Shown: positions 27,513 to 35,545, numbered from the stretch's first letter. The stretch: 49,812 nucleotides of DNA from Lacticigenium naphthae DSM 19658 (GCF_000425865.1 NZ_AUEG01000014.1:1-49812), one strand, 5' to 3'. Translations and numbers: made by a program. Notes: generated from the sequence alone by a model not told the origin.

Positions 27513-28028
27513 ATGGGTAAGAAAGTAGCTACAGTTCTGACAAATTTATTTGAAGATGTTGAATTCACTTCTCCAAAGGAAACATTAGAGAAAGCCGGTC
27601 ATGAAGTTGTAACGATCGGTTTTGAAGCGGGTGAAATAGTTGAAGGGAAAAAAGAAAAAACTCAAGTTACTATTGATAAAAGTATCGGAGACGTTGACCC
27701 GTCAGATTTTGATGCCCTGCTTATTCCTGGAGGCTATTCTCCAGACAAACTCCGTAAAGATGAGCGGTTTTTGGACTTCGTTCGCGATTTTTCTAAAAAT
27801 AACAAGCCGATTTTCTCTATCTGCCATGCACCTCAGTTATTGATCAGCGCCGAAGTTGTAAAAGGAAAAGAAGTCACTTCCGTTAAGCAAGTCGCAATCG
27901 ATTTGAAGAATGCTGGGGCTCACTTTAGAGATGAAGCACTTGTTAAAGATAAGAGTGGACTGATTTCAAGTCGCACACCAACCGATTTACCTGTCTTTAA
28001 CGAGGCGATCATTGACGCGCTCAAATAA
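27513..28028 (+). CDS. DJ-1/PfpI family protein (type 1 glutamine amidotransferase-like)
   Basis: A 171-residue DJ-1/ThiJ/PfpI protein. The nucleophilic elbow IFSICHAPQLLISA carries Cys about residue 106, and the partner acidic residue is Glu in FEAGE or nearby. Members act as proteases, glyoxalases (methylglyoxal to lactate) or deglycases. The closest type seems to be B. subtilis YraA/YfkM. Its divergent pairing with mgsA makes methylglyoxal detoxification attractive but unproven. AAAGGAGG precedes the ATG. Confidence 0.88.
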   Translation: MGKKVATVLTNLFEDVEFTSPKETLEKAGHEVVTIGFEAGEIVEGKKEKTQVTIDKSIGDVDPSDFDALLIPGGYSPDKLRKDERFLDFVRDFSKNNKPIFSICHAPQLLISAEVVKGKEVTSVKQVAIDLKNAGAHFRDEALVKDKSGLISSRTPTDLPVFNEAIIDALK

Positions 28029-28047
28029 AAAACAGTTTCACCCCATT

Positions 28048-28096
28048 ACTTCCCAAAGTTAGATTCTCCACTCTAACGTTGGGAAGTTTTTTTTAA
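28048..28096 (+). terminator. intrinsic terminator after the DJ-1 gene
   Basis: Stem ACTTCCCAA...GTTAGA paired with TCTAAC...TTGGGAAGT (28048-28062 and 28071-28087) with one mismatch, then eight T. Confidence 0.9.
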
Positions 28097-28267
28097 CAAT
28101 AGTTTAGATATTGCTTTTACACATCGCAAAAGACTGTTTAATCAAGAAGTGCACAGTTACTAAAATAAGATTTTTTTCATCAATTCAAATCAAAAGTTTA
28201 GTATTTTCTCAACAAATTTTCTTTTTCTTTTGCTAAACTGTATTTAGTGCTAAAAACAAACTATAAA

Positions 28268-28339
28268 TCATCTCTTTTCTCCCCCTATGAAAAGAGTATA
28301 TCCCCTAAGCTGTCATATATATATATGGCAGTTTTTTTT
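28268..28339 (+). ncRNA. candidate small RNA A (C-rich loop)
   Basis: Hairpin CTCTTTTC/GAAAAGAG (28272-28279 and 28289-28296) has the loop TCCCCCTAT. A single-stranded linker containing ATCCCCTAA follows. An intrinsic terminator CTGTCATATA/TATATGGCAG (about 28310-28331) with eight T closes it. A -10-like TATAAA is at 28262-28267; no good -35 was found. The layout resembles csRNA and LhrC type regulators, which use C-rich loops to block Shine-Dalgarno sites. It has no host gene: nothing is encoded between the previous terminator and this one. Confidence 0.5.
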
Positions 28340-28390
28340 ATATATTTTACATAGTATAATCATACTTTCTTCACAATTTGCTAGTATAGT

Positions 28391-28486
28391 AATTTTATAC
28401 CCACAATAACCAATTTATTTATCTCTACACTCCTCCAAGTGTTGAGACCACTCCTTTTAGCCATCCAGTTTATTGGGTGGCTTTTT
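28391..28486 (+). ncRNA. candidate small RNA B (anti-Shine-Dalgarno loop)
   Basis: Hairpin CTC-T-ACACT/AGTGT-T-GAG (28423-28431 and 28438-28446) presents the loop CCTCCA. The linker ACCACTCCTTTTA can pair with AAAAGGAG. Terminator GCCATCCA/TGGGTGGC (28460-28467 and 28474-28481) is followed by five T. Possible -10 elements are TATAGT (28385-28390) and TATAAT (28355-28360), without a clear -35. It could instead be a leader attenuator of the downstream oxidoreductase gene, since the terminator lies 38 bases before its start. Confidence 0.5.
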
Positions 28487-28523
28487 CTATGTTAAAATAA
28501 AAAAAACAGAGAGGAGTTTAGCC

Positions 28524-29654
28524 GTGCCCGATAAAAAACGTGTGGCTGTGATTGGTTCAGGAATCATTGGAGCGACCACAGCTTATTATTTGAGTAAAGA
28601 AAAAAATATAGAATTAATTATTTATGATGAGGGGATCGGCCAGGCCACATCAGCTGCAGCCGGGATAATTAATCCGTGGTTATCTAAACGGAGAAACAAA
28701 AAGTGGTATAGTCTAGTTCGTGAAGGTGCGGCTTTTTACCCCACGCTGATGACTGAATTAGGGGAGACTTCTTCCTTTTATAAAAAAACCGGAGCTCTTC
28801 TATTTAAGAAAAAAGAGAAAGCTCTGAGTGAATTAAAAGAAATTGGTGAAAAAAGAAGAAAACAAGCACCAGAAATCGGTGAACTACGTATATTGCAAGC
28901 AGAAGCAATTAAGGAAATGATTCCTATCTATGATAAAAGTCAACCGGCCTTATATGTAAGTGGTGCAGCTCGCGTTGACGGAAAAGCTTTAGTCCAAAAA
29001 CTGATAAAGATCGCACAGAAAAATGGCGCTCAGTTTGTTCCTAAAAAAGCCTTTATTCAAAGAGCAGAAAAAGACAAGTATATTGTCACCGCTACTAGTT
29101 CGCAAGAAACTTTTGATGTAATCGTGTTGGCCACGGGGGCCTGGTTGGGACAGACTCTAGATCCTCTAGGATATTCTACCGATATCCGTCCTCAAAAAGG
29201 ACAACTGGCTCAATTGCAAATTCCATTTCTCCAGACAGCAGAATGGCCGGTCATTATTCCCGAGGGCGAAAAAGATATCATCCCCTTTGAAGAGGGAATG
29301 CTTTATATTGGAGCCACACATGAAAATGAACAAGGATTTGATTTGCTTATCGACTCTACCAAGTTGAAGTCCATGATTCGTGAGTCACAAGAAGAATTTT
29401 CATCACAGCTGGATGAGGATCAGGTGATTCAGCATAAAGTGGGGACACGCGCCTATACTTCAGATTTCTCACCTTTCTTTGGTGAAATCCCACTTGCACC
29501 AAACTTATTTGCCGCAAGTGGGATGGGCTCGACTGGACTGACCGCGGGTCCCCTTGTGGGATTTATTTTAGCTCAATTGGTTACAGGCAAAGAAAGTTTA
29601 TTGCCTTTGGAAGATTATCCCATTGAGAACTATGTAAAAAGGAAGAATGAATAG
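28524..29654 (+). CDS. FAD-dependent oxidoreductase, DAO/ThiO-like family
   Basis: A 376-residue flavoprotein of the D-amino-acid oxidase superfamily. The dinucleotide-binding motif VAVIGSGIIGATTAYYLS is at residues 7-24. VLATGAWLG lies in the middle, and the C-terminal FAASGMGSTGLTAGP closes the FAD site. Likely substrates are glycine, sarcosine or D-amino acids; the sequence does not decide. Start is GTG at 28524-28526 with GAGAGGAG 7 bases upstream. An in-frame ATG at 28473 lies inside a terminator hairpin and is rejected. Confidence 0.87.
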   Translation: MPDKKRVAVIGSGIIGATTAYYLSKEKNIELIIYDEGIGQATSAAAGIINPWLSKRRNKKWYSLVREGAAFYPTLMTELGETSSFYKKTGALLFKKKEKALSELKEIGEKRRKQAPEIGELRILQAEAIKEMIPIYDKSQPALYVSGAARVDGKALVQKLIKIAQKNGAQFVPKKAFIQRAEKDKYIVTATSSQETFDVIVLATGAWLGQTLDPLGYSTDIRPQKGQLAQLQIPFLQTAEWPVIIPEGEKDIIPFEEGMLYIGATHENEQGFDLLIDSTKLKSMIRESQEEFSSQLDEDQVIQHKVGTRAYTSDFSPFFGEIPLAPNLFAASGMGSTGLTAGPLVGFILAQLVTGKESLLPLEDYPIENYVKRKNE

Positions 29655-29939
29655 TTTCTTATTCTCCGCAATAGAGGGTCTGTTTAAATGTGGGTCTCAT
29701 CCTCTCCAATTTTAGGTAGAAAAGAAAAAGGGATAGTAGATTTTTTACCTATGTGTTCCTATTTCCATGGATTGTTCAGTCTTTTTATTCAATCTAAGCC
29801 TCTTAAAAGTGTATCGGTTATAATTGTCTAGATGATTCGTTTGGCCCTTAACGGCGATTAAATAGGGCATTTAGTACTAGCACCCTTTCGCCCGTTCTTA
29901 TCTATCAATCAACATTTTCACCCTGAAAAAGTCAATATA
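29655..29939. other. non-coding spacer, possibly decayed DNA
   Basis: About 285 bases without a credible gene on either strand. There is a weak hairpin around GCCCTTAA/TTAA-ATA-GGGC (29844-29868) and a run GAGGGTCTGTTTAAA (29684-29698) reminiscent of an insertion-sequence end, but no transposase fragment can be recognised. Confidence 0.4.
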
Positions 29940-29981
29940 GAAAGAACCTGCAACTCTTTTAAAAGAGTTGCAGGTTCTTTC
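29940..29981. terminator. 42-bp perfect palindrome after the lipoprotein gene
   Basis: Positions 29940-29960 are the exact reverse complement of 29961-29981, with TTTTAAAA at the centre. It sits 13 bases beyond the lipoprotein stop and probably ends the rsmI-lipoprotein transcript. It lacks a long T-run on the minus strand. Confidence 0.75.
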
Positions 29982-29994
29982 TTGTGTAATAGAT

Positions 29995-30783
29995 TTAGAA
30001 GGGGCCATATTCTCCTGTAACAGGATCCAGTTTTTTATATGTATCTTCCTCAGTATTGTATTCCACAATTGCAATCAAATGAGAAATTTCTACCTCATCA
30101 ATTTCTAAGGGTTCTCTTACTTCAACTTGATAAATCCCTTCAGCTTCCACTAAGAAAAATTCATATCCCCTTGGATCGATTTCTAGTTTTTCCATTACCT
30201 TGTTTAAAACTTCTGTTTCCTTTTCAGTAGCCATTACCTCTTGGTTTAATTCTTCACTCATATTTTCACTCGTGCTTTCACTTGTATCCTTCGCTTCTTG
30301 ATCAATTTCTTCTGCTTTTACGCTTTTTGCAGATTCATTTTTGGCTAACCATGCTTCTATTTCTTCATCAGTCGCTTCTTTAATTGGTTGTTCTGTATCT
30401 TTTTCAAACTCTTGATTAGCTATCTCAGAACTTCTTTCTGTTTGATAATTTGTTTCCGTTTGTTCTAACTCTTTTTTTACTTCATCCGCTTGTATTTGAT
30501 TGATTTCACTCAATAACCCTTGTGCTTCTACTTGAATAGCTTCAAAATCACTTAAATCGTTTTGGAGCAAAACTGATAATGTTCCAGCTGCTGCATCATA
30601 CTTGTTTGCTTCATACTGCTCTTTTGCAGTATCGATCATATTCGTATAGACATCTTCTCCAGAGGTGACACTATTTTCCGAAACTGCACTTGTATCCTCT
30701 TGGGGAGCATCTTCTGTCGCACAACCTGTCAGTAGAAAAACACTTGTTGCAGAAAGTGAGATCCATTTCGCTATTATTTTCAT
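29995..30783 (-). CDS. cell-surface lipoprotein of unknown function
   Basis: A 262-residue predicted lipoprotein. A signal peptide ends in the lipobox LLTGC with the lipidated Cys at residue 21. Residues 22-45 are Ser/Thr/Glu-rich linker. About 45-95 is a helical region with a TPR-like repeat. About 95-200 is a low-complexity Glu-rich, probably coiled stretch. The last 60 residues form a small alpha/beta-like domain (EFFLVEAEGIYQVEVRE...YKKLDPVTGEYGPF) resembling PepSY-like lipoprotein tails. AAAGGAG precedes the ATG, which is 23 bases after rsmI, so they are co-transcribed. Confidence 0.8.
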   Translation of the reverse strand: MKIIAKWISLSATSVFLLTGCATEDAPQEDTSAVSENSVTSGEDVYTNMIDTAKEQYEANKYDAAAGTLSVLLQNDLSDFEAIQVEAQGLLSEINQIQADEVKKELEQTETNYQTERSSEIANQEFEKDTEQPIKEATDEEIEAWLAKNESAKSVKAEEIDQEAKDTSESTSENMSEELNQEVMATEKETEVLNKVMEKLEIDPRGYEFFLVEAEGIYQVEVREPLEIDEVEISHLIAIVEYNTEEDTYKKLDPVTGEYGPF

Positions 30784-30806
30784 TTACTTGTTCTCCTTTT
30801 CATTGG

Positions 30807-31688
30807 TTAGTCTAGTAATCCGTGATAAGCTGCATAAACTTCTCTTTTTTGTATATCTCTTAACTGGGCTACCTTCTTGATTGCTTCTTTACTCGTTAAT
30901 GAATCCTGTTGCATCAACAGTTTCACATGTTCTTCCAGTGTCCAGTCCGTCCAGTCTGGTGTTTCTGTTTTGGGTGCCTCTTTGGACCCTTCGATGAGTA
31001 TACAAAATTCCCCTCTTGGCTGGTTAGAGTTGATCCACTCATTGATTTCTTCCGCATTCCCTCTAAGAAACTCTTCGTAGCGCTTTGTAAGCTCTCTTGC
31101 TAATACTATTTTTCTTTCTGTCCCCATTACATTTTCAATTGCCTGCATGACTGCTTTCAGACGATGAGGAGCTTCATATAAAATAATTGTTTCCTGTCTT
31201 TTATCCAGTTTTTCCAATTCGCTTTTTAATTCTTTTTTCTTGCGTGGTAAAAACCCGTGAAAATAAAAGGGTTGGGGCTCTAATCCAGATGCTACTAAGG
31301 CGGTAACTCCTGCACTCGCCCCTGGTAAAGGTACAACAGCGATTCCTTTTTCTATTGCCGCTTTGGTCAATTCGAAACCAGGGTCACTAATAGAAGGCAT
31401 GCCCGCGTCACTTACTTGTGCAATCGATCGTCCTTCTTCTAATTGCCTTATTAATTGCCCGATTCGCTCTTGTGTATTGTGTTCATGAAAACTGATTTGT
31501 TTTGTAGTAATAGAAAAATGATTGAGTAATTTTTGGGTTTGTCGAGTATCTTCTGAGGCTATTAAATCGACTTCCTTTAATATCCGAACAGCACGAAATG
31601 TCATGTCCTCCAAATTTCCTATGGGGGTAGGAACTAAATACAAACTTCCGTTTGATTGATTCGCTTCAAAACTTTTTTGACTAAGCAT
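30807..31688 (-). CDS. rsmI: 16S rRNA (cytidine(1402)-2'-O)-methyltransferase
   Basis: A 293-residue tetrapyrrole-methylase-fold enzyme. LYLVPTPIGNLEDMTFRAVRIL (N-terminal half-motif), SEDTRQTQKLL, VSDAGMPSISDPG and PLPGASAGVTALVASGL (about 112-128) are diagnostic. Start is the ATG at 31686-31688 with AAAGGAG 8 bases upstream. It follows the GIY-YIG gene by 17 bases. Confidence 0.96.
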   Translation of the reverse strand: MLSQKSFEANQSNGSLYLVPTPIGNLEDMTFRAVRILKEVDLIASEDTRQTQKLLNHFSITTKQISFHEHNTQERIGQLIRQLEEGRSIAQVSDAGMPSISDPGFELTKAAIEKGIAVVPLPGASAGVTALVASGLEPQPFYFHGFLPRKKKELKSELEKLDKRQETIILYEAPHRLKAVMQAIENVMGTERKIVLARELTKRYEEFLRGNAEEINEWINSNQPRGEFCILIEGSKEAPKTETPDWTDWTLEEHVKLLMQQDSLTSKEAIKKVAQLRDIQKREVYAAYHGLLD

Positions 31689-31705
31689 AAGGAATGCTCC
31701 TTTTC

Positions 31706-32041
31706 TCAACTTTTTTCCGGATGAACTCCTGGATAGACCGTACAATACGTATATTGTCCAAAAGGAGTTACAATTCCTTTTCCTTTTAAAAACTGTTCTT
31801 TTTTGTTGCGAGACAATTTTTTGAAAGCATATTCTGCTTTCATCGCTTCGCTTTTTGATGTATAGGATTCTGCATAGATCATTTGTACGGGACGTCTAAA
31901 CTGTGCTCGTGTATACTTTGCGCCCTTACCGGTATTGTGTTGTTCTAATCGCCTTTCTAAGTCTGTTGTGTAGCCTCCATAGAAAGTTTGGTCTCGGCAA
32001 TAAGCAACATAAAAATAACTTTTCTTGTCCAGGTCAACCAT
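31706..32041 (-). CDS. GIY-YIG nuclease family protein (YazA-like)
   Basis: A 111-residue single-domain GIY-YIG protein. The nuclease motif is [18 protein letters not shown] (about 8-25), with the Arg in [18 protein letters not shown] and a Glu near residue 70. The cellular role of this widespread small family is not known. It overlaps the end of the upstream methyltransferase gene by 8 bases, so translation is coupled. The order methyltransferase-yazA-rsmI is conserved in Firmicutes. Confidence 0.92.
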   Translation of the reverse strand: MVDLDKKSYFYVAYCRDQTFYGGYTTDLERRLEQHNTGKGAKYTRAQFRRPVQMIYAESYTSKSEAMKAEYAFKKLSRNKKEQFLKGKGIVTPFGQYTYCTVYPGVHPEKS

Positions 32042-32777
32042 AGATCATCTTTCTCACTTCTGGAACATATTCATCATTTTCGTCGTAAATAATGATGGGT
32101 GGCAGTGATTTAAATCCTGCCATACTTCCATCTTTTATCGCTTCTATCAATAAAATATTAGCTTCTTTCCCTTTTTTGGGATAAACGAATTGAATCTTTT
32201 TAGGTATCAGCCGATATTTTTTCATCGTATCTAATATTTCCAACATTCTATCGGGACGATGAACAATATATGCTTTCCCATTTGTTTTCAGCAGATCACT
32301 AGACACTTTCATTACCAAATCAAGATCTGCATGGATTTCATGACGAGCAATAGCCAAATATGGATTCGGATTTTTTTTGCTTAAGGAATGAATCGGAAAA
32401 TAAGGTGGATTACATGTCAAAATGTCCACGGAATCCTTTTTGATCCATTGAGTAGTTTCAGCAATATCCGCCTCTATCATATCAATTTGATCGGCTAAAT
32501 TGTTCAGTTGGATACTACGGGTGGCCATATCCGCTAACCGCTCTTGAATTTCTATCCCTTTGATTGAACTTTTTGTTTTACCGCTCAGCATCAAGGCTAC
32601 CGCTCCATTACCCGAACATAAATCAACAATGGAAGCTCGATCATGTGAAGGGATCTGAGCAAAATTTGCCAATAAAATTGCATCAATCGAAAAAGAAAAA
32701 ACAGTATGGCTTTGAATAATGTCTAAGTTCACACTCATCAAGCGATCAATTCTTTCATCTTCTCTTAGATAAACCAT
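32034..32777 (-). CDS. tRNA(1)(Val) (adenine(37)-N6)-methyltransferase-like protein (YabB)
   Basis: A 247-residue SAM-dependent N6-adenine methyltransferase. The SAM motif [14 protein letters not shown] lies near residues 56-69 and the catalytic NPPY motif ([12 protein letters not shown]) near 124-135. Related to E. coli TrmN6. The ATG at 32775-32777 has AAAGGA 9 bases upstream, better than the ATG three codons earlier. The yabA terminator lies 110 bases upstream, so this is the head of a new transcription unit. Confidence 0.92.
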   Translation of the reverse strand: MVYLREDERIDRLMSVNLDIIQSHTVFSFSIDAILLANFAQIPSHDRASIVDLCSGNGAVALMLSGKTKSSIKGIEIQERLADMATRSIQLNNLADQIDMIEADIAETTQWIKKDSVDILTCNPPYFPIHSLSKKNPNPYLAIARHEIHADLDLVMKVSSDLLKTNGKAYIVHRPDRMLEILDTMKKYRLIPKKIQFVYPKKGKEANILLIEAIKDGSMAGFKSLPPIIIYDENDEYVPEVRKMIYG

Positions 32778-32880
32778 ATTTCTCATTCCTTTTTCTTCAT
32801 TATTCTTTCAGTATAGCATAATTCTATTTTACAGAAACCCTTTATTCTAGTTCTCTTTTTTTACCCGTTCTTCTAATAAA

Positions 32881-32920
32881 ATAAAAAAGAAGTCTAGGTT
32901 AGATTCCTAAACTTCTTGGT
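32881..32920 (-). terminator. intrinsic terminator after yabA
   Basis: Stem AAGAAGT-C-TAGG/CCTA-A-ACTTCTT (32887-32898 and 32906-32917) with one mismatch, then a T-run on the minus strand. Confidence 0.85.
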
Positions 32921-32979
32921 CAAACTATTGGATTTTTCATTTAACTCATTCTTCAAAATGATACATATGGCTATTTGTT

Positions 32980-33324
32980 TTATTTGCGTTCACCATAGAT
33001 AACATCTATACAAAATGCGCAAGGCTCATCTTCTACTCTACGAGAGCCATAAAAAACATTGCACACATGAAATCCCTCTTCATAAATTTTCTCTAAATTC
33101 AATCGAGACTGACTCATTTCGGGTGTGCTCATTTCCTTATTCAGTTGTTCTTGTTTTTCTAATTCAGCTAATCGATCGCGTAAATGTTGATTTTCAATCG
33201 ACAATGCTGTATTTGACTCCATGAGCAATTCGACTTCGTGTTTCATTTTTTGGAGTTGCTCAAGAGTGGCCGTTGCATCTTTTTCTAATTGTGCAAATGT
33301 ATCATAAACTTCTTTTTTATTCAT
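32980..33324 (-). CDS. yabA: replication initiation control protein YabA
   Basis: A 114-residue protein with an N-terminal leucine-rich coiled coil (about 10-60) and a C-terminal zinc-binding HVCNVFYGSRRVEDEPCAFC segment near residues 86-105. It bridges DnaA and the DNA clamp DnaN to restrain initiation. Start is the ATG at 33322-33324. The upstream open frame is not needed. It follows holB by about 100 bases; ricT (PSP1 domain), usually between them, is missing. Confidence 0.93.
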   Translation of the reverse strand: MNKKEVYDTFAQLEKDATATLEQLQKMKHEVELLMESNTALSIENQHLRDRLAELEKQEQLNKEMSTPEMSQSRLNLEKIYEEGFHVCNVFYGSRRVEDEPCAFCIDVIYGERK

Positions 33325-33427
33325 AGTCTCACCAACTCTTTGCTTCCTCTCCTCTAATATTCCTAGAGCTATCATACCATTTAAAACAGGTTAAACGCAA
33401 TCTTTACTAGAGTGATCTCTTCAGAGT

Positions 33428-34426
33428 TTAACCCTGAGTAATCTTCAAAGTTAACTGCTCGTACACACCTTGAGCAGGAACGTTACTCTCCAATTTTTTT
33501 CGTGCTTGCAAAATAGTTTCGATACACTGGATGAGTTTAAGTGCTGTTCTATTGTTAGTGAACTTTTTGATTTCTGCTTGCTTATCAATAAATGCTAAAA
33601 TGGTCGTTTTTTCATCATAAAACAACCGCAAACTATCACGGTACAGAAATAATAAAATCTCTAAAATCAACCGGTGTTTTTCTCTATCTTTTGAAATGCT
33701 CATCAGTTCTGTCTGCACATGCACGAATGCCAGCATATCCTTTTTTTCTAAAAAGACATACCATCTCCAAACTGATTGAACCAATTGAGTCATTTCTTCA
33801 TCAGCATCCCATTGTAAGGCTTCATCATCATCGTTGGTGAGGTTAGCAAATAAATGGGCTTGGCTAGTACTCAATCCTCTTGCTTCTAATTGCCTGATTT
33901 TTAATTGAATCGGGAGCGGTTGTAAATGAAAGATTTGACATCTTGATTGGATCGTAGGCAGTACTCTTTGTTTAGAAAGAGTTAGAAGAAAAAACAACAT
34001 ATCTCCTTCTGGTTCTTCAATGAACTTCAAAAGACTATTCGCAGCTCCGACTGTCATCGTGTCAACTTGGTTGATGATAACAATCTTTTTATTCCCTTCC
34101 ATACCACTTTTGGATAACTCTGATTTCAAAGAACGTATTTGGTCAACCTTTATAGAAAGCCCATCCGGTTCTACTTCGATCACATCCGGATGTTGGTTTG
34201 TGAGTATGCGAGAACAATTCACACATTTTCCACATGATTCTCCATCTGGTTTAGGGTGTATACAATGAATCGCTTCAGCTACGCGTAAAGCCGTTTGTTT
34301 TTTCCCTGTTCCTTTCGATCCCTCTAGCAAATATGCATGACCTAATTGATTGATCCTATTCAAGTGTTGAAAATGTTGAACAAGAGCTACTTGTTTACTA
34401 TCGCTTGTTTCAATAATAGTACGCAC
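33428..34426 (-). CDS. holB: DNA polymerase III delta' subunit
   Basis: A 332-residue clamp-loader subunit. GHAYLLEGSKGTGKKQTALRVA (about 29-50) is the AAA+ P-loop region. Four cysteines, CIHPKPDGESCGKCVNC, form the zinc module. NSLLKFIEEPEGD and the SRC motif (IQSRCQIF, arginine finger) are present. Start is probably GTG 34424-34426, with only a weak site (AAAGTAG) directly before it. It begins 10 bases after darA. Confidence 0.94.
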   Translation of the reverse strand: MRTIIETSDSKQVALVQHFQHLNRINQLGHAYLLEGSKGTGKKQTALRVAEAIHCIHPKPDGESCGKCVNCSRILTNQHPDVIEVEPDGLSIKVDQIRSLKSELSKSGMEGNKKIVIINQVDTMTVGAANSLLKFIEEPEGDMLFFLLTLSKQRVLPTIQSRCQIFHLQPLPIQLKIRQLEARGLSTSQAHLFANLTNDDDEALQWDADEEMTQLVQSVWRWYVFLEKKDMLAFVHVQTELMSISKDREKHRLILEILLFLYRDSLRLFYDEKTTILAFIDKQAEIKKFTNNRTALKLIQCIETILQARKKLESNVPAQGVYEQLTLKITQG

Positions 34427-34435
34427 CTACTTTAA

Positions 34436-34765
34436 CTAAAATTGTTTAAATTGGTCAATGGGGAGTACAAAGATAGTTGCTCCCCCTACTTCTACATCAA
34501 TGGGATAGGTCAAATCTGTTTCCATTGATAAGTCATAGGTTGGAGGATTCATCACGGTTTGATTCCGTGTAGAGCAATTTCCTTTTATTACCGCTAAAAC
34601 TTCTTCTACTCTTCGGTTTTCTATACCTATTATAAAAGTAGTATTCCCCGCTCTTAAAAATCCTCCTGTAGAGGATAATTTTGTCGCGCGCATTCCATGC
34701 TCTACAAAATCATCGGATAATCTCCGACTATCTTGATCTTGAACGATCGCTACTATCATTTTCAT
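34436..34765 (-). CDS. darA: PII-like cyclic di-AMP receptor DarA (YaaQ/PstA)
   Basis: A 109-residue PII-like trimeric signalling protein that binds c-di-AMP. MKMIVAIVQDQDSRRLSDDF and LSSTGGFLRAGNTTFIIGIE (about 32-51) are family signatures, and the C-terminal VGGATIFVLPIDQFKQF is conserved. It has the usual place between tmk and holB. GGAGGGG lies 6 bases before the ATG, and the start lies 14 bases after the tmk stop. Downstream partners of DarA are not known. Confidence 0.95.
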   Translation of the reverse strand: MKMIVAIVQDQDSRRLSDDFVEHGMRATKLSSTGGFLRAGNTTFIIGIENRRVEEVLAVIKGNCSTRNQTVMNPPTYDLSMETDLTYPIDVEVGGATIFVLPIDQFKQF

Positions 34766-34779
34766 ATTATACCCCTCCA

Positions 34780-35421
34780 TTAGTTAGTGCGTCTTTGAAT
34801 GAATTTTTGAATGATTTGCCAACTACTTTCTACTACCTTTTCCAATTCAGCACTCGCATCAACTGTAACGATTCGATCTGTGTTTTTTGCAACAACCTTT
34901 AAATAACCGCTTCTGACTAACTGATGAAAAGAAAGTGCTTCTCGATCTAACCGATCATATTGTCGTTTTTCTTTTCCTTGATTAATGCGCTGCAATCCAA
35001 TTTCTGCTTCTACATCAAGATAAAGTGTTAAATCAGGAGACAGACTTTCTGTTGCAAACTGATTCATTTGGGCGACTTCTTCCATTCCAATTCCTCTGGC
35101 ATAGCCTTGATAAACCACAGAACTATCGACAAAGCGATCACATATGACAATGTTGCCTCTCGTTAGCGCAGGAAGAATGGTCTCTTTCAAATGTTGTCTT
35201 CTACTAGCTGCATACAGCAATGCTTCCGTCCGTTCATCCATATCCGTATTTTGCGGATCTAATATCAGTTCTCGAATCATTTCCGCTATACGGTTTCCTC
35301 CCGGCTCTCGTGTAGAAATAACACTGTCTTGTTGTTCCTCAAGTCGTCTCACTATTTCTCTGATAACACTTGTCTTACCCGAACCGTCGGGACCTTCAAA
35401 AGTTATAAATATTCCCTTCAC
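34780..35421 (-). CDS. tmk: thymidylate kinase
   Basis: A 213-residue dTMP kinase. Walker A GIFITFEGPDGSGKTSVI is at residues 3-20, DR(F/Y) in CDRFVDSSVVYQGYARG near residue 95, and the LID region with RINQGKEKRQYDR around 148-160. Start is GTG 35419-35421, with GAGG 8 bases upstream; an earlier ATG lacks a site. It leads the tmk-darA-holB-yabA unit and sits behind the yaaL terminator. Confidence 0.96.
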   Translation of the reverse strand: MKGIFITFEGPDGSGKTSVIREIVRRLEEQQDSVISTREPGGNRIAEMIRELILDPQNTDMDERTEALLYAASRRQHLKETILPALTRGNIVICDRFVDSSVVYQGYARGIGMEEVAQMNQFATESLSPDLTLYLDVEAEIGLQRINQGKEKRQYDRLDREALSFHQLVRSGYLKVVAKNTDRIVTVDASAELEKVVESSWQIIQKFIQRRTN

Positions 35422-35510
35422 ATTCTCTGCCTCAATTCTATTTTTCTTATGTATAGTATACATGAAAAGTGCTCGATCGGACTACTAAACTCCTTTTCAT
35501 TTTTTATTAA

Positions 35511-35545
35511 AAAAGGGCTAGGATAGTTGACCGTATCCTAATCCC
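35511..35545 (-). terminator. intrinsic terminator after yaaL
   Basis: On the minus strand GGGATTAGGATA pairs with TATCCTAGCCC across an 8-base loop, then six T. Confidence 0.88.

Larger units (their letters stand above)
28097..28523 (+). other. 427-base spacer with two small-RNA candidates
   Basis: Very AT-rich. No ORF with a ribosome site. The first 160 bases show nothing I can name. The second half carries two hairpin-linker-terminator units annotated separately. The last 37 bases contain the Shine-Dalgarno of the oxidoreductase gene. Confidence 0.6.

Noticed and set aside
28473-28523. N-terminal extension of the oxidoreductase from an ATG at 28473
   Set aside because: It would begin inside a terminator hairpin and lacks a ribosome site; the GTG at 28524 has GAGAGGAG at good distance.
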